From positions 1,860,001-1,924,000 of the forward strand of contig NZ_CP013362.1 in assembly GCF_001718315.1 (NCBI RefSeq): 64,000 nucleotides of DNA, written 5' to 3'. This DNA comes from Burkholderia diffusa. GTDB taxonomy: Bacteria > Pseudomonadota > Gammaproteobacteria > Burkholderiales > Burkholderiaceae. Positions 37,668-44,680 of this stretch are shown piece by piece. The position numbers and the translations under genes were made by a program. How positions within the stretch are numbered: the stretch's first letter is position 1; each line of letters opens with the position of its first letter. Under the pieces are notes generated by a model. The model made no database searches, was not told the origin of the DNA, and saw only the letters and a list, made by a program, of their open reading frames with translations.

Positions 37668-38651
37668 TTACGGGTACGACACGTACACGTCGGTCAGCAG
37701 GTCGGCCGCGTCGGGCAGCGGTGCGGCCTTCGCCTGCGCGACCGCGTCGTCGATCAACGACTTCACCTGCGCATCGACCGCGCGCAGCTCGTCGGTGGTC
37801 AGCACCTCGGCACGTACCACGCGCGCTTCGAAATGCTTCAGGCAGTCCTTCTCGTCGCGCAGCTTCTGCACTTCGCCCGGCGCGCGATAGGTCTGCGCGT
37901 CGCCTTCGAAGTGACCGAAATAGCGGGTGAACTTCACCTCGACGAGCGTCGGGCCGCCACCGTTGCGTGCGCGTGCGACGGCTTCGCCGAGCGCCTCGTG
38001 CACCGCGAAGAAGTCGAAACCGTCGACGATCACGCCCGGCATCCCGAAGCCGTTCGCACGGTCGGCGATGTTGTCGGTCGCGACCGACCAGCTCGACGAC
38101 GTTGCTTCCGCATAACCGTTGTTTTCGGCCACGAAGATCGCCGGCAGCCGCCACACCGACGCGAGGTTCATCGATTCGAAGATCACGCCCTGGTTCGACG
38201 CGCCGTCGCCGAAGAAGCACACGCCGACGCCGCCCGTCTTCTTGTGCTTGGCCGCGAGCGCCGCGCCGCACACGAGCGGGCCGCCCGCGCCGACGATCCC
38301 GTTCGCGCCGAGCATCCCCATCGACAGGTCAGCGATGTGCATCGAGCCGCCCTTGCCGTGGCAGACGCCCGTCTTCTTGCCGTAGATCTCGGCCATCATC
38401 CCGTGCACGTCGACGCCTTTCGCGATGCAGTGGCCGTGGCCGCGGTGCGTGGTGGCGACATAGTCTTCAAGGCCGAGGTGCAGCATCGTGCCGACGGCGG
38501 AAGCCTCCTCGCCCGCGTACAAGTGAACGAAACCGGGGATTTCACCGGTCGCGAACTCGACGTGCAGGCGCTCCTCGAATTCGCGGATCGTGCGCATCAG
38601 CCGGTAGGCGTCCAGCAGCGTGTCCCTGCTGAGCTGTGTCGAAACGGTCAT
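37668..38651 (-). CDS. acoA: Acetoin dehydrogenase E1 alpha subunit, AcoA
   Basis: The 327-residue E1 alpha chain binds thiamine diphosphate through the GDG...NN motif (GDGASNQG from 148, ending at N177-N178) and has the typical THRGHGHCIAKG region. ATG 38649-38651 is preceded by AGGAG. It sits 68 bp upstream of acoB and 101 bp after acoX. Together AcoA, AcoB and AcoC make an acetoin dehydrogenase; an E3 gene is missing from the cluster. Confidence 0.95.
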   Translation of the reverse strand: MTVSTQLSRDTLLDAYRLMRTIREFEERLHVEFATGEIPGFVHLYAGEEASAVGTMLHLGLEDYVATTHRGHGHCIAKGVDVHGMMAEIYGKKTGVCHGKGGSMHIADLSMGMLGANGIVGAGGPLVCGAALAAKHKKTGGVGVCFFGDGASNQGVIFESMNLASVWRLPAIFVAENNGYAEATSSSWSVATDNIADRANGFGMPGVIVDGFDFFAVHEALGEAVARARNGGGPTLVEVKFTRYFGHFEGDAQTYRAPGEVQKLRDEKDCLKHFEARVVRAEVLTTDELRAVDAQVKSLIDDAVAQAKAAPLPDAADLLTDVYVSYP

Positions 38652-38752
38652 GTGTGTCTCCTGGGTAGGTCTGACTGCGAATGCCGCCGCGGCAACGCCC
38701 CGGCGACGGATTGCACGACGGCCGCGGCCGTCGGTGAAACGTGACGCCGCCG

Positions 38753-39811
38753 TCAGCCGCGCCACGCGCCGGCGTCGCGCAACACCTGCCGCGACGACGC
38801 GTAACGCAGCGTGCGGCCGACATCGACCGTGAGCGGCCCGCGCCAGTCGAGCGCGATCTCGTAGCGCTCGCCGCGCGCGACCTCGATCTCGCGCTCGCCA
38901 TCGAACGCGAGCGTGCCCTGCTCGAACGGGATCGTCTGCCACGCGCCCGGCTCGAGCCGCTCGCAGCTGCGCATCACGACGCGATCGACGCGGCCGGGTG
39001 CGATCGGTGCGACGAGCGGCGTGCCGGCGGCGTTGCCGTCGACGGCGAAACGCATCGCGAGTCCGTGCGGCGCGCTGCGCTCGAGCGGCGCCCACGCGCC
39101 GCCGAGCGCGGACAGCCCGATGCCGTCCGGCTCCGCAAAAGTCAGATAGAGCGTGTCGATGTCGTCGGGCCCCGAGATCGCACGCGCGCCGATGAAGCGC
39201 TGGCGGGCCGCGCACACGTCGACGAGCGCGATCTCCTCGCGCCCCGCGTTCGCGCCCGCCGCGCAGCGCACGACGAGTCGCTTGTTGCGCGCGAACGCGA
39301 CCTCGGCCGGCACGGCGCCGGTCGCGGCGAGTCCGGCCGCGACGCCCGCGACGGTCGCCTCGCGATGTTCGGGAAACGCATTGTTGGTGCCGGTGGACAG
39401 CGCGACGAGCGGCGTCGAGCCGCAATGCGCGGCGACCGCGCGATGGGTGCCGTCGCCGCCGAGCACGACGATCAGCGCGACTTCCATCCGGCGCATGTAC
39501 GCGGCGCCGGCATGCGTGTCGGCGACGGTATCGGAGATCGGCAGGTCGACGAATTCGACGTCGGGCCAGCGTTCGTGCGGCGCGACCGCGCGATGCGTAT
39601 CGAGCGCACGCATCAGCAGCGTCGCGATGCCCGTCTTGTCGCGCAAGGTCAGCACGCGCTCGACGCCCATCGCGCCCAGGCCGGCGAGCAGGCGCACGAC
39701 CATGTTGGCCTTTTCCGCCGTTGGGAACACGGATGCATGCGTCGTCAGGCGGCGAATGTCGCGCCCCGATGCGGGGTTCGCGATCACACCGACGGTCACG
39801 GGCGTCGTCAC
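38753..39811 (-). CDS. acoX: Acetoin catabolism protein AcoX (NAD-kinase-like fold)
   Basis: AcoX is encoded in many aco operons but its reaction is not established. The 352-residue protein has an ATP-NAD-kinase-type motif GGDGTHRAVA at about 118-127 and a NNAFPEHREATVAG segment, so it may phosphorylate a nucleotide or related compound. GTG 39809-39811 with GGAG nine bases upstream is the best start; the frame is open about 120 codons further, but the sigma-54 promoter lies within that stretch, which excludes an upstream start. Confidence 0.9.
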   Translation of the reverse strand: MTTPVTVGVIANPASGRDIRRLTTHASVFPTAEKANMVVRLLAGLGAMGVERVLTLRDKTGIATLLMRALDTHRAVAPHERWPDVEFVDLPISDTVADTHAGAAYMRRMEVALIVVLGGDGTHRAVAAHCGSTPLVALSTGTNNAFPEHREATVAGVAAGLAATGAVPAEVAFARNKRLVVRCAAGANAGREEIALVDVCAARQRFIGARAISGPDDIDTLYLTFAEPDGIGLSALGGAWAPLERSAPHGLAMRFAVDGNAAGTPLVAPIAPGRVDRVVMRSCERLEPGAWQTIPFEQGTLAFDGEREIEVARGERYEIALDWRGPLTVDVGRTLRYASSRQVLRDAGAWRG

Positions 39812-39929
39812 GGGCTTGTCTCCATCCAGTGGACCGGCGCTCGCGCCGGCCCTGCTTGTGTCGTCCGCCGTCGTCGAGGGCAGCGGATCATCGTCGCCGA
39901 CGCAACCGCGCCGGGCTTGCCATGACATC

Positions 39930-39945
39930 TGCAAGCGGCGTGCCA
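39930..39945 (-). promoter_or_regulatory. Sigma-54 promoter of acoXABC-lipA
   Basis: On the minus strand the sequence is TGGCACGCCGCTTGCA, matching the RpoN consensus TGGCACG-N4-TTGC[A/T] at every conserved position. The GG/GC spacing is correct. It lies about 120 bp upstream of the acoX start codon, and the adjacent divergent gene encodes a sigma-54 activator. Confidence 0.9.
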
Positions 39946-40191
39946 CCGTGCGGGCAACGATCGTGGAACCCGCTTGCAGACTGGCTCGGCGGCGATGCCG
40001 CCCATTGCCGGCCGCTGGCGCGGCAGTCCGAAGCCCCGCGAAATCGCCCGTGCGTCTCACGCCGTCGAACTCCAAGTGCGACGGTTTCGGCACCTTCATC
40101 CGGATTGCGCTTCGGCCGGCAAGCCGCGCGTATCGTGCCGCAGCGCCCAATGCCATGACGTTGGCCACCGGCACGCGCGGCAGGCCCGTGC

Positions 40192-40240
40192 GTCTCAGCG
40201 TCGCGAGACTGGCTGAGATGCCGCTGAGACGAACGTCTCA
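40192..40240. promoter_or_regulatory. Candidate AcoR enhancer sites
   Basis: TGAGACGAACGTCTCA at 40225-40240 is a perfect 16-bp palindrome. A related GTCTC-N8-GAGAC dyad is at 40192-40209 and a single CTGAGAT half-site lies between them. They are about 250-310 bp upstream of the sigma-54 promoter, a usual enhancer distance, and 90-140 bp before acoR, so AcoR could also control itself. Confidence 0.65.
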
Positions 40241-40332
40241 CGCCGCGCGCGTGCTGCGATGCAATGTGATCCGCGCAGGCGGATGTGCTACAAGAACATC
40301 GAATTCCCCGCCGTACGGAACCGGAGCCGACC

Positions 40333-42249
40333 ATGCCCTATGCCGTCCCCCAGGCCCAGCACGCCGATCGTGTGCTCGGCGCGCTCGCCGGGCGCCTGCC
40401 CGCGCCGGCCGATTCCGCGCGTCTCGTGTCGTCGTGGCAGCGCTCGCTCGAGCGCTACGCGCTCGACCCCGCGTCGTCGATCGGCCCGCGCGTGCTGACC
40501 GCGGCCGAGCTGCGCGAGGTGCGCGACAAGGAAGAAGCCTTCCTGCGCGCATCGGGCCAGTGCCTCACGCGCCTGCACGACATGATTCGCGTCGCCGATT
40601 ACTGTGTGATGCTGACCGACGCGCACGGCGTGACGATCGACTACCGGATCGACCGCGAACGCCGCAACGACTTCCGTCATGCGGGGCTGCACATCGGCTC
40701 GTGCTGGTCGGAAAGCGAGGAAGGCACTTGCGGGGTCGCGAGCGTGCTGACCGATCTCGCGCCGATTACCGTGCACAAGACCGACCATTTCCGCGCAGCG
40801 TTCACCACCCTCACGTGCAGTGCAGCCCCGATCTTCGCGCCGGGCGGCGAACTCATCGGCGTGCTCGACGCGTCGGCCGTCCAGTCGCCTGACGGCCGCG
40901 ACAGCCAGCGTCTCGTGTACCAGCTCGTTCGGCAGAGCGCGGCGCTGATCGAGGACGGCTATTTCGTACACAGCACCGCACAGCACTGGATATTGTTCGG
41001 GCATCCGAATCGTCACTACGTCGAGGCGCAGCCCGAATGGCTGATTGCATTCGACGAATGCGGCAACATCGTCGCCGCGAACCGGCAGGCGCGCGACGCG
41101 CTGCCGGCGCTGCGCGAACCGCGCCATATCGACGAGATCTTCGACGCAACCGAGATGCCGCTGCGCGACGCCGCGCGGCTCGACGCGATCGTCGCGCTGC
41201 GGCTGCGCGCGACCGGCGCCCCGCTCTATGCGCGGCTGCGCGCGCCGCTACGGCGCGCCGGCCGTGAAACCGGCACGGCATCGCGCCGCCCCGGCACCGC
41301 GCAGCGCCACGTCGGCGCGCTGACGCCGTTCCTGCACAGCAGCGACGCGCGCGTCGCTCAACAGGCCGAGCTCGCACTGCGTGTCGCGAGCAAGCGGCTG
41401 CCGATTCTCGTGCTGGGTGAAACCGGCGCGGGAAAAGAAGTATTCGCCCGGGCCATCCACGACGCCGGTGCGCGACGCGCACGGCCGTTCGTCGCGGTCA
41501 ACTGCGGCGCGCTGCCCGAGGCGCTGATCGAAAGCGAGCTGTTCGGTTATGCGGCCGGCGCGTTCACCGGCGCGCGCAAGCATGGCGCACGCGGCAAGAT
41601 CGCGCTCGCCGACGGCGGCACGCTGTTCCTCGACGAAATCGGCGACATGCCGCTTACGCTCCAGACGCGCCTGCTGCGCGTGCTCGCCGATGGCGAGGTC
41701 GTGCCGCTAGGCAGCGATACGCCCGTGCGCGTCGATCTCGACGTGATCTGCGCGACGCACCGCGATCTCGCGGGGATGGTCGGCGACGGCACGTTCCGCG
41801 AGGATCTGTATTACCGGCTGAGCGGCGCGACGTTCGAATTGCCGCCGCTGCGCGAGCGCGCGGACGTGCGCGACGTGATCGCCGCGGTATTCGCCGAGGA
41901 AGCGCAGGCGACCGGCCACGTGCTTACGCTTGATGCGTCGCTCGCCGAGCAGCTCGCCGCGTATCCGTGGCCCGGCAACGTGCGGCAGCTTCGCAACGCG
42001 CTGCGCTATGCGTGCGCGGTGTGCGACGCCGCGCGCGTGACGCGGCGCGACCTGCCGCCCGATCTCGCCGCGCGGCTCGGTGCTGGTCCGGCCGGCGCGC
42101 TGCCGGACGACGAACGCGGCCGCATCGTCGCGGCCCTCACCGCGCATCGCTGGCGACCCGACGCGGCTGCGCAGGCACTCGGCATCTCGCGCGCGACGCT
42201 GTACCGGCGGATCGCGAAACACCGGATCGTCGCGCCGCACCGCGCGTGA
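40333..42249 (+). CDS. acoR: Sigma-54-dependent activator AcoR
   Basis: AcoR activates aco transcription in response to acetoin. The 638-residue protein has an N-terminal GAF-type sensor region (about 60-215), an AAA+ domain with Walker A GETGAGKE at 362-369 and the sigma-54-contacting GAFTGA loop at 409-414, and a C-terminal Fis-type helix-turn-helix ([19 protein letters not shown]). The GAFTGA motif is intact, so it should be able to open RpoN promoters. ATG 40333 is chosen over an in-frame ATG 48 bp upstream. Confidence 0.94.
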   Translation: MPYAVPQAQHADRVLGALAGRLPAPADSARLVSSWQRSLERYALDPASSIGPRVLTAAELREVRDKEEAFLRASGQCLTRLHDMIRVADYCVMLTDAHGVTIDYRIDRERRNDFRHAGLHIGSCWSESEEGTCGVASVLTDLAPITVHKTDHFRAAFTTLTCSAAPIFAPGGELIGVLDASAVQSPDGRDSQRLVYQLVRQSAALIEDGYFVHSTAQHWILFGHPNRHYVEAQPEWLIAFDECGNIVAANRQARDALPALREPRHIDEIFDATEMPLRDAARLDAIVALRLRATGAPLYARLRAPLRRAGRETGTASRRPGTAQRHVGALTPFLHSSDARVAQQAELALRVASKRLPILVLGETGAGKEVFARAIHDAGARRARPFVAVNCGALPEALIESELFGYAAGAFTGARKHGARGKIALADGGTLFLDEIGDMPLTLQTRLLRVLADGEVVPLGSDTPVRVDLDVICATHRDLAGMVGDGTFREDLYYRLSGATFELPPLRERADVRDVIAAVFAEEAQATGHVLTLDASLAEQLAAYPWPGNVRQLRNALRYACAVCDAARVTRRDLPPDLAARLGAGPAGALPDDERGRIVAALTAHRWRPDAAAQALGISRATLYRRIAKHRIVAPHRA

Positions 42250-42268
42250 CGCGCGGGCGCACGCTCCG

Positions 42269-42703
42269 TCATGCGGGCTGCCCCGCCGCTTCGTTCGCAG
42301 CGTCCGTCACGCCGGCCGCTTCGTCGCGCCGCTTAAACACCTCGTGCGCGGCAAACAATGCGTTCAGCGCGGCCGGCATCCCCGCATACACGGCCATCTG
42401 CATGAACACCTCGACGATCTCGTCGCGCGTGCAGCCGACGTTCAGCGCGGCCTCGATATGCACCTTCAGTTGCGGCTGCGCGTTGCCGAGCGCGGCCAGC
42501 GCCGCGATCGTCGCGATTTCGCGCGCTTTCAGGTCGAGCTGCGGCCGGCTGTAGATGTCGCCGAAGCTGAATTCGACCAAGAGCCGCGCGAAGTCCGGTG
42601 CGATCGGCGCAAGCGCCGAGATCACGCGTTCGCCCACTTCGCCGTCGATTTCCTTCAGTTTGTTCCAGCCGCGCGTGTAGCGATCCTCAACGAGTCGTTC
42701 CAT
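42269..42703 (-). CDS. Carboxymuconolactone decarboxylase-family protein
   Basis: The 144-residue protein belongs to the AhpD/CMD fold family. It has the HIEAALNVGCTRDEIVEVFMQ helix and the AVYAGMPAALNAL segment of PcaC-like proteins, but only one cysteine there, so it lacks the CxxC of AhpD-type disulfide reductases. No protocatechuate genes are nearby, so a true decarboxylase role is doubtful. The ATG at 42701-42703 lies inside the end of the MerR gene (17-bp overlap). Confidence 0.87.
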   Translation of the reverse strand: MERLVEDRYTRGWNKLKEIDGEVGERVISALAPIAPDFARLLVEFSFGDIYSRPQLDLKAREIATIAALAALGNAQPQLKVHIEAALNVGCTRDEIVEVFMQMAVYAGMPAALNALFAAHEVFKRRDEAAGVTDAANEAAGQPA

Positions 42704-43148
42704 CGTGTCCGTCCTGTTCCGATAAAGAGAGAGAAGGTTTCGCCCGTCGTTCCGTTTCCCGTTCCTGCGCCTCGTAGTACGCGATCTTGTCGCCGATCGC
42801 ATCGAGGTTCGCCAGCAGCTCAGCGATATGCGCACGCACCGCGTCGCGATGCGCGACCAGCAAGTCGCGCCGCGCGCCGAACGTCGACTCGCCCTGCTCG
42901 CGCAACACCGCGAACGCCTGCATCTGCGCGATCGGCATGCCGGTCGCCTTCAGGCGCATCACGAAGGCAAGCCAGTCAAGGTCGGCCGGCGCATAGAGCC
43001 GGTGCCCGGCCGCGGTGCGCGAAATCGCGCGCAGCAGGCCAGCCTGCTCGTAATACCGCAGCGTGTGCGTCGACACGCCGGTCAGTTCGGCGACTTGCCC
43101 GATCGTCAGCGGACCGGCGGCGGAAGGTTGGGATACGGTTTTCGACAT
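42687..43148 (-). CDS. MerR family transcriptional regulator
   Basis: This 153-residue protein has an N-terminal MerR winged helix (IGQVAELTGVSTHTLRYYEQAGLL, in two parts, then HRLYAPADLDWLAFV) at about 14-83 and a coiled-coil helix ending near 130. No cysteines suited to metal sensing are seen. It overlaps the CMD-family gene it precedes, and its own promoter carries a MerR-type operator in a 19-bp spacer, so autoregulation with the CMD gene is likely. Confidence 0.9.
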   Translation of the reverse strand: MSKTVSQPSAAGPLTIGQVAELTGVSTHTLRYYEQAGLLRAISRTAAGHRLYAPADLDWLAFVMRLKATGMPIAQMQAFAVLREQGESTFGARRDLLVAHRDAVRAHIAELLANLDAIGDKIAYYEAQERETERRAKPSLSLSEQDGHDGTTR

Positions 43149-43158
43149 GGCAGGAACA

Positions 43159-43189
43159 AGGTTAGGAGTTAGAGTTCACTCTAAGTCAA
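43159..43189 (-). promoter_or_regulatory. MerR-type promoter with 19-bp spacer and palindromic operator
   Basis: On the minus strand TTGACT (43184-43189) and TAACCT (43159-43164) are separated by 19 bp. The spacer contains TTAGAGTGAACTCTAA (43169-43184), a perfect palindrome. An over-long spacer with the operator inside it is the hallmark of MerR-controlled promoters. It ends about 10 bp before the regulator's start. Confidence 0.85.
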
Positions 43190-43434
43190 GCGTGATCGCA
43201 CGGCCAGCGCGACGACGATCCGCTCGCCCCCGGCGACACCGTAAACAATGGTCAAAATCGGCGCCCGGCGCGGATTTCGGCCTTTACAGCACCGCAAGCC
43301 TTCAGCAAGATTCAGTCAGCCTGTCTTAAAAAGGGCACGCATTTGTCCTATGCTTAACGGCGACGCCCGGCCAGGTCTCGCCGTGCCGTCCGTTGCAACA
43401 GCCATTCATCCGTCAGAACCAGGGAGCCTTTGCC

Positions 43435-44031
43435 ATGCTGAAAAAGCTGCTGATGCTGTTCGTCGCGCTGTCGCTGTCGCTTGCCGCCGGCCTTGCCGCG
43501 GCCGTGGAAGTCAACACGGCCGACCAGGCCGCGCTCGAATCGGTGAAGGGCCTCGGGCCCGTGAAGTCGAAGGCGATCATCGACGAGCGCACCAAGAACG
43601 GCCCGTTCAAGGACGCGGACGATCTTGCGAACCGCGTGAAGGGGCTCGGTACGAAGTCGGTCGGGCATCTCGAGGAAAACGGCCTGACGATCGGCGGTTC
43701 GTCGACGCCGCCGAAGGGCGTGAAGCTGTCGAAGCCGGCCGCGACGGCGTCCGCAACCACGTCGGCGACGACGTCGGCAGGCACCGCTGCGACGCCGACG
43801 GCCGCAACGCCGGCCCCGGCCCCTGCCGCCAGCGCGCCGGAAGCGGCGTCGAAGCCGGCCAAGAGCAAGCGCGCGTCGAAGAAGGAAAAGGCGGCCGCGG
43901 CTGCAGCGGCATCCGCCGATGCGGGCGCGAGCGCGCCGGCCGCAGCGTCGTCCACGAAGGCGACGAAGGGTTCGAAGAAGAAGGGCAAGAAGGACAAGGC
44001 CGCCTCCGCCGCCGCGGCGTCGGGCGCCTGA
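43435..44031 (+). CDS. Secreted ComEA-like helix-hairpin-helix protein
   Basis: The 198-residue product has a signal peptide (MLKKLLMLFVALSLSLAAGLAA, cleavage after AAA near residue 23), then a ComEA-type double helix-hairpin-helix domain (VNTADQAALESVKGLGPVKSK, in two parts, about 25-85) that binds DNA without sequence preference. The last 100 or so residues are a low-complexity Ala/Lys/Ser/Thr tail with basic blocks (KKKGKKDK). It may bind DNA in the periplasm; a link to DNA uptake is inferred only. ATG 43435 is used. Confidence 0.85.
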   Translation: MLKKLLMLFVALSLSLAAGLAAAVEVNTADQAALESVKGLGPVKSKAIIDERTKNGPFKDADDLANRVKGLGTKSVGHLEENGLTIGGSSTPPKGVKLSKPAATASATTSATTSAGTAATPTAATPAPAPAASAPEAASKPAKSKRASKKEKAAAAAAASADAGASAPAAASSTKATKGSKKKGKKDKAASAAAASGA

Positions 44032-44120
44032 TGTGCGCCGCGCGCGCGAGTCGCGTGCGCGCGGCATTCGATCAACGGGCGCCGTCGTTGCGGCGCCCTT
44101 TTCAGTAAAGGTGAAGAACC

Positions 44121-44552
44121 ATGGGTCTCCTCGACATCGTCGGCGGTCTGATCGGCGGCCAGGCCGGCGGCAACTCGCAAAGCGCGCTCATCACGACCGC
44201 GCTCGAATTCATCAATAACCAGCCGGGCGGTCTGAACGGGCTGATCGAAAAGTTCAAGGCCGGCGGCGCCGGCGACATCATCGGCTCGTGGGTCGGCAAC
44301 GGCGAAAACCAGCCGATCTCGCCGGACACGCTGCAGAACGTGCTCGGTTCCGACGTCGTCGGCTCGCTGGCCAGCAAGGTCGGCATCGACCCGTCCCAGG
44401 CATCGTCGATCCTCGCGCAGGTGCTGCCCCACGTCGTCAACGGCGCGACGCCGAACGGCGAAGTGCCGGCCGGCGGTCAGGTCGACACGTCGAACGTGCT
44501 CGGCACGCTTACGCAGCTCGCCGGCATGTTCGGCGGCAGCAAGCAGGCCTGA
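44121..44552 (+). CDS. DUF937 (YidB-like) protein
   Basis: This 143-residue protein is Gly/Asn/Gln-rich with the DUF937 pattern: GLLDIVGGLIGG at the start, GLIEKFKAGGAGDIIGSWVG in the middle and a final LGTLTQLAGMFGGSKQA. Function is unknown; E. coli YidB is also uncharacterised. No signal peptide. A ribosome site (AAAGGTG) precedes the ATG. It lies 89 bp after the ComEA-like gene and converges on clpB. Confidence 0.87.
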   Translation: MGLLDIVGGLIGGQAGGNSQSALITTALEFINNQPGGLNGLIEKFKAGGAGDIIGSWVGNGENQPISPDTLQNVLGSDVVGSLASKVGIDPSQASSILAQVLPHVVNGATPNGEVPAGGQVDTSNVLGTLTQLAGMFGGSKQA

Positions 44553-44606
44553 GCCCGCACCGCGCGGCCTGACGGCCGCGACGACGGTTTCGGCCGCCCC
44601 ACATGC

Positions 44607-44637
44607 AAACACCCCGCCTGAGCGGGGTGTTTGTTTT
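44607..44637. terminator. Bidirectional terminator between the DUF937 gene and clpB
   Basis: AAACACCCCGC and GCGGGGTGTTT form a perfect 11-bp stem with a CTGA loop, followed by a T-rich run on the plus strand and As on the other side. Confidence 0.92.
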
Positions 44638-44680
44638 TGCGCGCCCGGCGCGAACCGGGCGTACTGCCGATCACCGGCGA

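Larger units (their letters stand above)
39812..40332. other. acoX-acoR intergenic control region
   Basis: This 521-bp gap between divergent acoX and acoR holds the sigma-54 promoter for the aco operon near its left side and inverted GTCTC/GAGAC repeats near acoR. A further CGTCTCAC half-site lies at about 40053-40060. The open frames that cross it look like coding shadows. I see no other gene here. Confidence 0.7.

Noticed and set aside
39812..40174. A 120-residue N-terminal extension of AcoX
   Set aside because: It would put the sigma-54 promoter inside the coding region and does not resemble AcoX; GTG 39811 has a clear ribosome site.
42269..42703. Assigning the CMD-family gene as pcaC (protocatechuate pathway) or ahpD
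   Set aside because: There are no other pca genes nearby, and the CxxC of AhpD is absent, so neither specific name is supported.
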